Below are positions 56,008 through 64,000 of a stretch of DNA of 64,000 nt, piece by piece. The DNA lies in assembly GCF_024172085.1 (NCBI RefSeq), contig NZ_JAMZDZ010000001.1, positions 7,874,001-7,938,000 on the forward strand, read 5' to 3'. The translations under genes and the position numbers were made by a program. Origin of the DNA: Hamadaea flava. GTDB lineage: Bacteria > Actinomycetota > Actinomycetes > Mycobacteriales > Micromonosporaceae. Position 1 is the first letter of the stretch, and every line of letters starts with the position of its first letter. The notes below the pieces were generated by a model. The model saw nothing but the letters and a program-made list of their open reading frames with translations. It was not told the origin of the DNA and made no database searches.

Positions 56008-56910
56008 ATGGTCGCCACCGCCCGCATCCTGATCCTCGCCGTGCTCTGGGGATCAGGCTTCCTCTGGATCAAGCTCGCCCTCCGCGGCGGGCTGACCCCG
56101 GCGCAGCTCACCTTCGGCCGGGCGGCGGCGGGCGCGGCCTTCCTGCTCGTCCTGGCGCTGCTCGCCCGGCAGCGGCTGCCCCGCGACGTGGTGACGTGGC
56201 GACGGCTGGGACTGGCCGCGCTGCTGTGCAACGCGCTGCCCTTCTTCCTGTTCGGTCTCGGTGAGCGCACCGTCTCGTCGGGCACCGCCGGCGTCCTGAA
56301 CGCGACGACACCCCTGTGGTCGGTGCTGCTCGGCAGCGAACGCGGCCTGCGGCCGGTGCGGCTGACCGGGCTGCTGCTCGGCTTCGGCGGCGTACTGGTG
56401 ATCTTCGAGCCGTGGCGGGACGGGGGACTGCGTACCTGGGGCGCGGTCGCGTTGCTCGGGGCGGCGGCCAGCTATGCCGTCGCGTTCGCGTACATGGAGC
56501 GGCGGCTGACCGGCCGGGCCGCGCCGCTCGCGTTGTCGGCCGCCCAACTCGGCACGGCAGCGGTGTGGACGGTTCCGGCACTGCCCTTCGGCGACCCCGG
56601 TACGCCCACCCTCGCGGGCCTGGCCGCCGTCGTCGTCCTCGGGGTCTTCGCCACCGGACTGACCTTCCACCTGAGCTTCCGGCTCATCGCCGACGAAGGC
56701 GCCACCAGCGCCGCCACCGTGGGCTACCTGTTGCCGGTCGTCTCGGTGACGCTCGGGGCGGTGTTCCTCGGCGAGTCGCTGACTCCCCGGGTCCTGCTGG
56801 GGATGGCGGTCGTCCTCGGCGGCGTCGCCCTGACCCGGCTCACACCGCGGCCCGCTCCGGCCGCCCCTTCGCCGGTGGCGTCGTCGGCCACGACGGCGGC
56901 GACCGAGTGA
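56008..56910 (+). CDS. EamA/DMT superfamily exporter
   Basis: A 300-residue protein with ten membrane helices in two EamA repeats: ILAVLWGSGFLWIKLALRGG, TVSSGTAGVLNATTPLWSVL, then YLLPVVSVTLGAVFLGESLT and LLGMAVVLGGVALTRL. Members export amino acids or other small metabolites. It is divergent from the LysR gene. ATG 56008 is the first sensible start. Confidence 0.92.
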   Translation: MVATARILILAVLWGSGFLWIKLALRGGLTPAQLTFGRAAAGAAFLLVLALLARQRLPRDVVTWRRLGLAALLCNALPFFLFGLGERTVSSGTAGVLNATTPLWSVLLGSERGLRPVRLTGLLLGFGGVLVIFEPWRDGGLRTWGAVALLGAAASYAVAFAYMERRLTGRAAPLALSAAQLGTAAVWTVPALPFGDPGTPTLAGLAAVVVLGVFATGLTFHLSFRLIADEGATSAATVGYLLPVVSVTLGAVFLGESLTPRVLLGMAVVLGGVALTRLTPRPAPAAPSPVASSATTAATE

Positions 56911-56989
56911 GCGTCCGCGGGTCCGGGACTTCCCGTCTTCGTCTCCCCGTTGCGCCGGGCCACTGCCGACGGCGACACGCGCCTATCCT

Positions 56990-57703
56990 GTGCGCGTGGA
57001 CAGTCGGGTGGTTCGATGGAGCGCCTGGGCGGGCCTGCTGGCGCAACCGGTCTTCGTGGCGAGCTGGCTGCTCGCGGCGCTGTGGCAGGGGCCGCGGTAC
57101 GACGCGCTCGCGCACACGATCAGTGACATGTACGCCGTCGGCGCCCCGCACGGCGTGCTCCTGGTGATCGTGTTGACGGCGTGCGGGCTGGCGACCGTCC
57201 TGTTCGGGCTGCTCGCGCTGCGTCCCGCGCTGGCCGCCGCCGGGAGTTGGGGCACGGTCGCCTCGATCCTGGTGACGCTGTCCATCTACGGGCTCGGCGA
57301 CCTGCTGTCGCCGTTCGAGCGGGAGGCCTGCCGGCTGGCCGATCCGGGCTGCACCGGTGCGGATCAGGTGGCCAATCTGGGCGGCGCGCTCGACTCGATC
57401 CTCAGCAGCGCCGGGATCTTCATCTTCGTCGCGGCGCTGTTCGTCACCGCCTCGGCGATGCGGCGTACGCCGGGCTGGGAGCGCCTCGTCCGGCCGACCT
57501 GGCTGACCGGCGTCGGCTTCATCGTCCTGCTGCTCGGGCTGGTCGTCGCGAGCGAAACCGCCATCGGCGGACTGCTGGAACGTCTCTTGGCCGCCACCGG
57601 CGCGGCGTGGCTGGCAGTGGTCGCCTGGCACGTCGTGCGTGGCACCGCCGGTGCGGAGGAAAGCGCCGCCCGCGACGGGGATTCCATCGCGGGCGACGCC
57701 TGA
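56990..57703 (+). CDS. DUF998 family membrane protein
   Basis: A 237-residue protein with six membrane helices; the first pairs read AGLLAQPVFVASWLLAALWQ, then YDALAHTISDMYAVGAPHG, which is the HxISDLY-type loop of DUF998. GTG 56990 or GTG 56996 may start it. It is downstream of the DMT gene but 79 bp apart, possibly independent. Confidence 0.85.
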   Translation: MRVDSRVVRWSAWAGLLAQPVFVASWLLAALWQGPRYDALAHTISDMYAVGAPHGVLLVIVLTACGLATVLFGLLALRPALAAAGSWGTVASILVTLSIYGLGDLLSPFEREACRLADPGCTGADQVANLGGALDSILSSAGIFIFVAALFVTASAMRRTPGWERLVRPTWLTGVGFIVLLLGLVVASETAIGGLLERLLAATGAAWLAVVAWHVVRGTAGAEESAARDGDSIAGDA

Positions 57704-57724
57704 ACAGCACCGGATCTGACTGAA

Positions 57725-59251
57725 TCAGGCTGGGGCGTCCAGAGTGGTCGACCACAGCGAGGTTCCGGAGCCGTCCCGCAGGCAGACCGTCAGCGCGCCG
57801 GAGCGGCCGTCGATGTCGACCTCGCCGAAGTGCTGGTACGCCGGGTCCAGCGGCGAGGTGTTGGCGGCCGGCGGGGCGTGCACGAAGACCGCCTCCTGGC
57901 CGAACGTGCCGTCGAGCTTGTTCGGGCCGAACGCGCCCGCGTTGGCTGGGCCTGAAACGAACTCCCAGAACGGCGCGAAGTCGCCGACCGCTGCGCGCGC
58001 CGGGTCGTAGTGGTGCGCGGCGGTGTAGTGCACGTCGGCGGTCAGGAAGACGATGCCCGTCACCCCTCGCCGGTACGCCGTCCGCAGCACCTCGGCGAAC
58101 TCCAGCTCCCGGCCCCTGGGCGTGCCGTTGTCGCCCTGGGCCACGCCCTCCAGGTTCGCCCCGTCCGGGACGACCAGGCCGAGCGGCAGGTCGTTGGCGA
58201 TGATCTTCCAGGTCGCCGTCGACCGGGTCAGCCCGTCGATCAGCCACTTCTGCTGAGTTTCGCCGAGCAGGCCGCGCGCCGGGTCGGCGTACACGTTGGC
58301 GTCGTTCGGATCCTTGTAGGTGCGCATGTCGAGGACGAACACGTCGGCGTGCGGACCGTAGGAGAAGCTGCGGTAGACCTCGCCGGACGCGATCGGCACC
58401 CACTCGAAGAACGCCTGGCGGGCGCGCGCGGCGAGCACGTCGACGTTCTTCTCGGCGTACCGGGCGTCGTCGAGGATCTGGCCAGGGAACCAGTTGTTCC
58501 GGACCTCGTGGTCGTCCCACTGGTTGATCTGCGGCACCCGGGCGGCGAACCGCTTCAGATTGTCGTCGAGCAGGTTGTACGCGAACTGACCCCGGTACTC
58601 CGTCAGCGTCTCGGCGACCTTGCTCTTCTCCGCCGTGACGACGTTGCGCCAGATGCGTCCGTCGGGGAGCGTCACGCGCTCGGTGAGCGGGCCGTCGGAG
58701 TACACGGTGTCGCCGCTGCACAGGAAGAAATCGGGGTTCAGCCGGTCCATGGCGTCGAAGATCCGCATGCCGCCCAGGTCGGGATTGATGCCCCAGCCTT
58801 GGCCGGCGATGTCGCCCGTCCAGACGAAGCGGACGCCCGAATGACGGCCGACCGGCGCCGTGCTCAGCTCTCCCGCCACCGCCTCGCCGCACCTGCCGTG
58901 GGCGTCCAGCGACTCTGCGCGTACCCGATAGAAGACGCGACGGCCCGGCGGCAGATCGCGGAGGGCGACCCGGCCGGTGAAGTCGGTCTCGGGGGTGACC
59001 ACCGGGCCGCGGACCAGGCGGGCCCCGCGGAAGTCCGGCCGGAGCGAGACCTCGACGAGCAGCCGGCTGGGCCGGTCGGCGCGGCTCCAGACGAGGGCGG
59101 ACGTGGCGCGCGGCTCGCCGCTCTGGACGCCGTGGGTGAGCAGGGGACGGCCGCTGGCGGCGAACGCGGGGGCGCCCTGGAACAGCGCGCCCCCGGTGAC
59201 GATGCCGCCGGTCGCGGCGAGCCCGCCGCGGAGAAGTGTTCTGCGATCCAT
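57725..59251 (-). CDS. phoD: PhoD-like alkaline phosphatase/phosphodiesterase, Tat-exported
   Basis: A 508-residue protein with a Tat signal (MDRRTLLRGGLAATGG, hydrophobic run to residue 31), a fibronectin-like PhoD_N domain (LLTHGVQSGEP, residues 35-135) and a metallophosphatase core: FVWTGDIAGQGWG, DFFLCSGDTVYSDG, QINQWDDHEVRNNW, FLTADVHYT and WEFVSGP. These are the metal ligands of PhoD, which uses iron and calcium. It should hydrolyse phosphodiesters outside the cell. It is 10 bp downstream of the P55-like gene, on the same strand. Confidence 0.93.
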   Translation of the reverse strand: MDRRTLLRGGLAATGGIVTGGALFQGAPAFAASGRPLLTHGVQSGEPRATSALVWSRADRPSRLLVEVSLRPDFRGARLVRGPVVTPETDFTGRVALRDLPPGRRVFYRVRAESLDAHGRCGEAVAGELSTAPVGRHSGVRFVWTGDIAGQGWGINPDLGGMRIFDAMDRLNPDFFLCSGDTVYSDGPLTERVTLPDGRIWRNVVTAEKSKVAETLTEYRGQFAYNLLDDNLKRFAARVPQINQWDDHEVRNNWFPGQILDDARYAEKNVDVLAARARQAFFEWVPIASGEVYRSFSYGPHADVFVLDMRTYKDPNDANVYADPARGLLGETQQKWLIDGLTRSTATWKIIANDLPLGLVVPDGANLEGVAQGDNGTPRGRELEFAEVLRTAYRRGVTGIVFLTADVHYTAAHHYDPARAAVGDFAPFWEFVSGPANAGAFGPNKLDGTFGQEAVFVHAPPAANTSPLDPAYQHFGEVDIDGRSGALTVCLRDGSGTSLWSTTLDAPA

Positions 59252-59261
59252 GCCGCCTGGT

Positions 59262-60905
59262 CTAACGGTCCGCGGTGACCTCCAGGCGACGCCGGTCTGA
59301 ACTGTCGCCGCCGAGCAGCAGGCCGCCGATCGCGCCGACCACGCAGATCACCGCGGTCGCGAGGAAGATCTCGCGGTACTCGGTCTGCAAGGCCGCCCGC
59401 AGGGCCTGCTCGTACGCGGTCATCTGCCGTTGGAAGTCCTCTTCGGACACTCCGAACGGCAGCGGGGTGTTCAAGGTGGCGGTGAGTTCCCGGAACCGGT
59501 GGAATCCCCACGCGGACAGGGCGGCGACGCCGAAGAGCATGCCGATCATCCGCGAGACCACGAGCGCGGCCGAGGCGACACCTCGTTGCGCGGCCGGCAC
59601 GACCCGGAGGACGACCGCCGACAACGGTGCGATGACCAGGCCGAGACTCAGCCCGGCGAGCACGAGATCGGTGTCCACCCTGGGCAGCCCCAGCGGGTGG
59701 TGGGCGGCGAGCGCGTCGGCCGGCCACCCCGCGATCAGCAGGTACGCCCCCGCGCTGAGCAGCAGCCCGAGGACGGTCAGCACCCGTTCGCCGGCGAACC
59801 GCAGCAGCAGACCGCCGAGGACCGCGCCGACCGGCAGCGCGACGAGGAATCGGGTGAGCAGGAGGGTGCCGTCCCACGCCGACTTGCCGAAGACGGTCTG
59901 CGCGACCAGTTGCACGTCGACCAGGGTCACCAGCAGCGCCGCCCCAGCGCAGAGGCTGGCCAGCAGCGATCCGAAGAACGGCGTACGCCGCACGCCCGTG
60001 AGGTCGATGAGCATCACCTTCGCCCGGGACTCCCAGACGGCGAACCCGATCAACGCCAGCACACCCGCGCCGAGAGTGGGCAGACCCCAGGACGGGAGCA
60101 CCTGGTGCTCCGGTTCGGGGTTGTAGAGGCCCGCCACGAGCAGGCCCAAGGCGATCGCGAGCAGGACGCCGCCCACGACGTCGACCTTCGGCCGTCCCGT
60201 TGCCTTGTCTCCGGCGGTCGCGTCGTCTGGGGCGGGCAGGGCGGTGTCGCGGGCGGGCAGGGCGTCGTCATGATTGGGCAGGGCGCTGTCGCGAGCAGGC
60301 AGGGCGCTGTCCCGAGCAGGCAGGGCGCTGTCCCGAGCAGGCAGGGCGAACCAGACCGCCAGCGCGCACAACGCCGCCAGCGGCAGGTTGAGCCAGAAGA
60401 TGCCACGCCAGCCCAGCCAACCACCGACGGCCGCACCGAACAGCGGTCCGAGGACCGCACCAAGTTCCTGTGCGGCTCCGACCCAGCCGAGCGCGGCGGC
60501 GCGGCGGCGGTCGCCGAAGACGTCCGCCGCCAGCGCCATCGTCACCGGCAGCAGGGCGCCGCCGGCCAGGCCCTGCAGGCCCCGGCCGGCGACGAGTTGG
60601 ACGATCCCGGTCGCCGAGGCGGTCGCGACCGACCCGAGGGCGAACGCCACCAGGCAGGCCAGGATGACCACACGGCGGCCGTACCGGTCGGACAGCCGGC
60701 CGAGCAGCGGCATCCCGGCCACATAGCCGAGCAGGTATCCGGTGATGACCGGGGTCGCCCGCTCGAGGTGGTTGATCGGGATGTCGAGATCGGTGACGAC
60801 CGAGGTCAGCAGCGAGACCAGCACGTACGCGTCGAGCGCGCCGAGCAGGACGGCCAGGCCGCCGGCTCCCAGCGTCAGCCGGGGGCGTACGAGCTTAGGG
60901 GGCAC
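59262..60905 (-). CDS. P55 (Rv1410)-type MFS lipid exporter
   Basis: A 547-residue, 14-TM permease. Its first helices, LAVLLGALDAYVLVSLLTSV then IPINHLERATPVITGYLLGY, followed by GMPLLGRLSDRYGRR, are close to mycobacterial P55, which with LprG moves triacylglycerides and lipoglycans to the outer surface. The upstream gene encodes an LprG-family lipoprotein and overlaps it by 11 bp, as in the mycobacterial operon. Between the sixth helix and the central linker, residues 187-228 form six heptads of ALPARDS type, not expected in the family. It starts at a GTG. Confidence 0.9.
   Translation of the reverse strand: MPPKLVRPRLTLGAGGLAVLLGALDAYVLVSLLTSVVTDLDIPINHLERATPVITGYLLGYVAGMPLLGRLSDRYGRRVVILACLVAFALGSVATASATGIVQLVAGRGLQGLAGGALLPVTMALAADVFGDRRRAAALGWVGAAQELGAVLGPLFGAAVGGWLGWRGIFWLNLPLAALCALAVWFALPARDSALPARDSALPARDSALPNHDDALPARDTALPAPDDATAGDKATGRPKVDVVGGVLLAIALGLLVAGLYNPEPEHQVLPSWGLPTLGAGVLALIGFAVWESRAKVMLIDLTGVRRTPFFGSLLASLCAGAALLVTLVDVQLVAQTVFGKSAWDGTLLLTRFLVALPVGAVLGGLLLRFAGERVLTVLGLLLSAGAYLLIAGWPADALAAHHPLGLPRVDTDLVLAGLSLGLVIAPLSAVVLRVVPAAQRGVASAALVVSRMIGMLFGVAALSAWGFHRFRELTATLNTPLPFGVSEEDFQRQMTAYEQALRAALQTEYREIFLATAVICVVGAIGGLLLGGDSSDRRRLEVTADR
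60222..60347 (-). repeat. 21-bp tandem repeat coding heptads in the P55-like gene
   Basis: Six 21-bp units encode ALPARDS (x3), ALPNHDD, ALPARDT and ALPAPDD. The three units nearest the preceding helix are nearly identical at DNA level, which points to recent slippage. Length may vary between strains. Confidence 0.85.
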
Positions 60906-61587
60906 TGATGGTCACGGGAGCGTCGTAGTTGGAGAACGTGACGTTGATCGTGCCGCCCGGCTTGCCGCCCGAGGCCGGCACCGTGAACTGGCCCTTGGTG
61001 ACCTGCTTGGTGGCCGAGTCGATCCAGACGGCGGCCGTGATGCCGGTGACCTTGGTCGGGACGACGGCCTGCAACGCGGTCGCGTCGGGCTCGAAGGTCA
61101 CCTTGTACGCGTTGCCTTCCTGGGCCGTGGTCTGCGGGTTCTTCGCGACCTTCAGCAGGTTGGCCACGCCCCGGGTCGGGTCGAGGATCGCCGACGGGTC
61201 GTAGACGGTGGCGGCGAACGACAGCGGCACCTTGGTGAAGCCGCCCGTCGGGCCCTTGAGGTACGCGTCCTGGCCGACGATGACGAACTCGGTCTCGACC
61301 TTCAGCCCGCTCTGGGTGAGGGTGGCCGTGCCCTTGGCGTTGCCCTCGCGGGTCAGGTCGCCCTCGGCCTTGCTGATCGACAGGTTCTCGATGTCGCCGT
61401 CGACGCTGAGGGTGAAGTGGGCCGTCTTCACGGTCGCCATCGCCACCGCCGCCTCGGTGAGCAGGGTCGCGCCGTTGGGCAGCGTGCTCGCCGACTGGGT
61501 GGGCGTCGGGTCGTCCTTCTTCGAGCATCCACTGACGACGATCGCGAGCAAAGACAGCGCGGCTACCGCGCGGAGTGTCCGTGACAT
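60895..61587 (-). CDS. LprG/LppX-family lipoprotein
   Basis: A 230-residue lipoprotein: lipobox VVSGC with Cys21, then the LppX_LprAFG fold ([25 protein letters not shown]-like [10 protein letters not shown]). The domain has a hydrophobic cavity for lipids. It is co-transcribed with the P55-like permease. It should sit on the outer face of the membrane and hand lipids over. ATG 61587 gives a normal signal peptide. Confidence 0.92.
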   Translation of the reverse strand: MSRTLRAVAALSLLAIVVSGCSKKDDPTPTQSASTLPNGATLLTEAAVAMATVKTAHFTLSVDGDIENLSISKAEGDLTREGNAKGTATLTQSGLKVETEFVIVGQDAYLKGPTGGFTKVPLSFAATVYDPSAILDPTRGVANLLKVAKNPQTTAQEGNAYKVTFEPDATALQAVVPTKVTGITAAVWIDSATKQVTKGQFTVPASGGKPGGTINVTFSNYDAPVTISAP

Positions 61588-61635
61588 GGGGAGCATGCTA
61601 GTGAATGCGGGCAAGGTGCTCATAGGCTGCTCGTT

Positions 61636-62160
61636 GTGATCGGGTACGCACGCCGCGAGTTCCAGTTGATGCTGCTGCGCCGGATGGCGGATCTGCGGCC
61701 TGACCTGGTCGAGGAGGCCTATCCGCGGTTGGGTGCGACCCGGCGGGAGTACCTGGACGCGCACACCCGGTGGCAGCGGATGCTGCGATCGCGTACGGCT
61801 CCGCAGGGGCTCCAGCTGTTGCGGGCGGTGCTCGGCCCGTCCGACGCCGCGCGCCTGATCAGCGTCGGCGACGCCGAGGTCACGGCGCATTTGTGGCACT
61901 TCGGCGGGCTGTGGCCGGACCTGTCGTGGGAGGCGATCACCGGTCACGAGGGCTTCGTGCTCCGCGGTCAGCTCGTGCGGACAGGCGCGCCGGAGCCGAC
62001 GCCGATCGAGCCGTGGCGCAGCGTCATCGGCGACGTCCTCGCCGCTCATCCGGACGCGCGTCAGGTCGATCCGCAGACGGCCGCGCACTGGCTGGTGGAG
62101 ACCGGTGACGCCGGCTACCGCTTCGTGCATGGGCTGTTGCAGACGGTCACTCCGAACTGA
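61636..62160 (+). CDS. hypothetical protein
   Basis: A 174-residue, mostly helical soluble protein starting at GTG 61636 ([17 protein letters not shown]). It has no signal, cysteines or recognised motif; [17 protein letters not shown] is a tryptophan-rich segment. It is divergent from lprG (48 bp) and followed by a hairpin. No family recognised. Confidence 0.65.
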   Translation: MIGYARREFQLMLLRRMADLRPDLVEEAYPRLGATRREYLDAHTRWQRMLRSRTAPQGLQLLRAVLGPSDAARLISVGDAEVTAHLWHFGGLWPDLSWEAITGHEGFVLRGQLVRTGAPEPTPIEPWRSVIGDVLAAHPDARQVDPQTAAHWLVETGDAGYRFVHGLLQTVTPN

Positions 62161-62162
62161 TC

Positions 62163-62187
62163 GGCCCGCCCGCCGAGCTGGCGGGCC
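62163..62187. terminator. terminator hairpin
   Basis: Stem GGCCCGCC/GGCGGGCC, 9-base loop, between the stop of the 61636 gene and the convergent FabF-like gene stop. Confidence 0.75.
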
Positions 62188-62209
62188 GTCAGGTGGTGTC
62201 GGTGATCCG

Positions 62210-63445
62210 TCACACCGAGGTGAACAGGAGCGACACGTTCTGGCCGCCGAAGCCGAACGAGTTGCAGATCGCGGCGCCGACAGTCATCTCGCGCGGCGAT
62301 CCGGTCACGACGTCCAGGGGGACGTCGGCCGCCTTCTCCGCCAGGTTGAGCGTCGCCGGGATGACGCCGTGCGCCACCGACAGCAGCGTGATGATCGCCT
62401 CGACCGCGCCCGCCGCGCCGACCAGGTGGCCCAGGCTCGACTTCGGGGCGGTGAGCACGGGCTTGTCGCCCAGCGCCGCCCGGATCGCGACCGCTTCGTA
62501 GACGTCGCCCACCACCGTCGACGTGGCGTGGCAGTTCACATGATCCACATCGGAGGGTTCCAGGCCGCCGTCGCGGACGGCCTTGCGGATCGCCCGGATC
62601 TGGCCCGCGCCGGTCGGGTCGGGGCCGGTGATGTGGTGCGCGTCCGCGGTGATGCCGAACCCGGCCAGGCGGCCCAGCACACGAGCACCGCGCGCCGCGG
62701 CGAAGTCGGCCCGCTCCAGAATCATCGCGCCCGCGCCCTCACCCAGCACGAACCCGTCCCGGTCCACGTCGAAGGGGCGCGAGGCCCGCGCGGGGTCGTC
62801 ATTTCGCTTCGAGAGGGTACGCGCTTGGGCGAACCCGGCGATGGTCAACGGGTTGATGGCCGCCTCGGCGCCGCCGGCGATCACGACGTCGGCCTCATCC
62901 TCGCGGATCAACCGGGCGCCCAAGGCGAGCGCCTCGGCCCCGGACGCGCAGGCGGACACGGTCGTGTAGACGCCCGCGCGGGCTCCGTACTCCAGGCTCA
63001 CCCACGCTGCCGGGCCGTTGGGCATCAGCATCGGCACCGTCAACGGTGAGATCCGGCCGGGCCCCTTCTCCTCCAGCAGGTCGTCCATGCCGAGGAGGGT
63101 GCCGACGCCGCCGATGCCGGTGCCGATCACGACGGCGAGGCGTACCGGGTCGACCTCGGGCCGGCCGGCGTCCTCCCAGGCCTGCTGGGACGCGACCAGG
63201 GCGGCCTGCTGGCACCGGTCCATCCGGCGGGCCTGCACCCGGGGCAGGACGCCGTCGGGGGAGACCGCCATCGGCGCGGCGATGCGGGTCGGCATCTCGT
63301 CGCCGAACGGCACGCCTTCGAGCAGGTCGTCGATGCGGCGTACGCCAGAGTTGCCGGCGAGCAGGCCGGCCCAGAGCCCGGCCACGTCACCGGCCATTGG
63401 GGTGGTGGCACCGAGCCCGGTGACGACGACGTCCTGCGCGTTCAT
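62210..63445 (-). CDS. fabF: beta-ketoacyl-ACP synthase II (FabF-like)
   Basis: A 411-residue KAS II: TGLGATTPMAGDV start, nucleophile cysteine in VSACASGAEA, FDVDRDGFVLGEGAG, catalytic histidines in VNCHATST and SSLGHLVGAAG, and the end NSFGFGGQNVSLLF. It condenses malonyl-ACP with acyl-ACP. It stands alone with a divergent TetR gene, not among other fatty-acid genes, so it may be a regulated accessory enzyme. ATG 63445 is chosen; a frame extension of 17 codons crosses the operator. Confidence 0.93.
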   Translation of the reverse strand: MNAQDVVVTGLGATTPMAGDVAGLWAGLLAGNSGVRRIDDLLEGVPFGDEMPTRIAAPMAVSPDGVLPRVQARRMDRCQQAALVASQQAWEDAGRPEVDPVRLAVVIGTGIGGVGTLLGMDDLLEEKGPGRISPLTVPMLMPNGPAAWVSLEYGARAGVYTTVSACASGAEALALGARLIREDEADVVIAGGAEAAINPLTIAGFAQARTLSKRNDDPARASRPFDVDRDGFVLGEGAGAMILERADFAAARGARVLGRLAGFGITADAHHITGPDPTGAGQIRAIRKAVRDGGLEPSDVDHVNCHATSTVVGDVYEAVAIRAALGDKPVLTAPKSSLGHLVGAAGAVEAIITLLSVAHGVIPATLNLAEKAADVPLDVVTGSPREMTVGAAICNSFGFGGQNVSLLFTSV

Positions 63446-63481
63446 GGTGGTGGCCTCTCGAACGGGTTGGGTTGCGTCGCG

Positions 63482-63504
63482 ATAGTTGTATCGCATACAA
63501 CTAT
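63482..63504. promoter_or_regulatory. perfect inverted repeat, TetR operator candidate
   Basis: ATAGTTGTAT and its exact complement flank CGC, 10-bp arms in all. It lies between divergent fabF and TetR genes, 3 bp before the TetR ATG. Confidence 0.8.
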
Positions 63505-63507
63505 GGC

Positions 63508-64000
63508 ATGTCCACCGCGAACAGGCCGTCCGAGGTCGCCGAACCGCCCCGAGCCCGAGGCCGGCGTACGCGGGCGCAGATCTTGGAACGGGCCGCCGAC
63601 CTGTTCGCCGCCCGTGGCGGCGACGCGGTGAGCGTGGCGGAGATCGCCGCAGCGGCCGGCGCCCACCCGCACCAGATCACCTACTACTTCACCTCCAAAG
63701 ACGGCCTGTTCGTTCACGCCGCCTTCCTTCTCCTGCTGCGGGACGCGGCCCGGCTGGAGCCGCTCGGCCGCCGCCAGCGCACGCCGGAGTCGTTTCGCAT
63801 CGTCCTGGCCAGGGCGGCGTTGGCGCTGCCGACGGTGCCGCTCGCGGTACAGGCGATGTCGATCGCGGGCCGCCGCCCGGAACTGCGCGCAGTCGCCCAG
63901 CACAATCTGGCGATTCTGTTTCGGCAGGCCGAGCGCTATCTCACCGGCGTAATGACCCGGCGCGGCTGGGTGGTCGACCGCACGCCGGAAGCCGAGACGC
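63508..64000 (+). CDS. TetR family regulator, truncated by the window end
   Basis: At least 164 residues to the last base, no stop. N-terminus STANRPSEVAEPPRARGRR, then the helix-turn-helix TRAQILERAADLFAARGGDA and HPHQITYYFTSKDGLF. The second domain starts at about 80 and includes LPTVPLAVQAMS. It is divergent from fabF across a perfect 23-bp inverted repeat. An ATG at 63503 is out of frame. It is likely the repressor of fabF and itself. Confidence 0.85.
   Translation, partial: MSTANRPSEVAEPPRARGRRTRAQILERAADLFAARGGDAVSVAEIAAAAGAHPHQITYYFTSKDGLFVHAAFLLLLRDAARLEPLGRRQRTPESFRIVLARAALALPTVPLAVQAMSIAGRRPELRAVAQHNLAILFRQAERYLTGVMTRRGWVVDRTPEAET

Overview
The window is very GC-rich, densely coded actinobacterial chromosome. 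Frequent cgtacg within codons, many GTG starts, a LprG-P55 pair and a family of GATC-ended intergenic palindromes suggest Micromonosporaceae (Actinoplanes/Micromonospora relatives). This is inferred from style; no rRNA, tRNA or housekeeping marker is present to place it.

Region 1 (1-14.6 kb) is an accessory island of conflict or signalling type. It holds an FxSxx-type RiPP cluster: precursor fxsA, cyclophane-forming radical SAM maturase fxsB, an HExxH peptide hydroxylase, and two NB-ARC/TPR STAND proteins, one at each side. Next to it lie an alpha/beta hydrolase and a 1722-residue caspase-STAND-WD40 protein, translationally coupled. The precursor ends in two overlapping-register F-x-S motifs instead of one canonical FxSxx tail, and a 30-33 bp element upstream of it recurs 25 kb away upstream of a small DUF6232-like gene.

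Region 2 (14.8-33 kb) is mixed. It holds a degenerate M16 peptidase with a small ORF in front, a sulfite-oxidase/SnoaL unit facing a TetR gene across twin palindromic operators, a ClpC-like unfoldase, an IS110 transposase beside a long palindrome, a second TetR gene, a WXG/papain-like secreted-effector operon next to a chagasin-like inhibitor gene, an Abhydrolase_9 membrane hydrolase, a secreted beta-propeller, a PNPOx-like gene and a DHA2 exporter.

Region 3 (32.7-41 kb) is a SigK/RskA locus with two divergent SigK-type promoters, one firing back on sigK and one towards DUF4331-TPR-nickel/cobalt transporter genes. A secreted GH54 arabinofuranosidase follows, with a readable -35/-10 and a LacI-type operator, then a DoxX-like gene.

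Region 4 (41-64 kb) holds a second Clp ATPase that lacks the ClpP-docking tripeptide, a rhomboid-like/HEAT pair, an ECF42 sigma factor with its DGPF partner, a GGDEF-EAL protein with a low-complexity insert inside GGDEF, two TetR units with clear operators (52.3 and 63.5 kb), LysR/DMT, a PhoD-like phosphodiesterase, a LprG-P55 lipid-export pair whose permease carries a heptad-repeat expansion, and a FabF-type synthase. The first and last genes run off, or may run off, the window.
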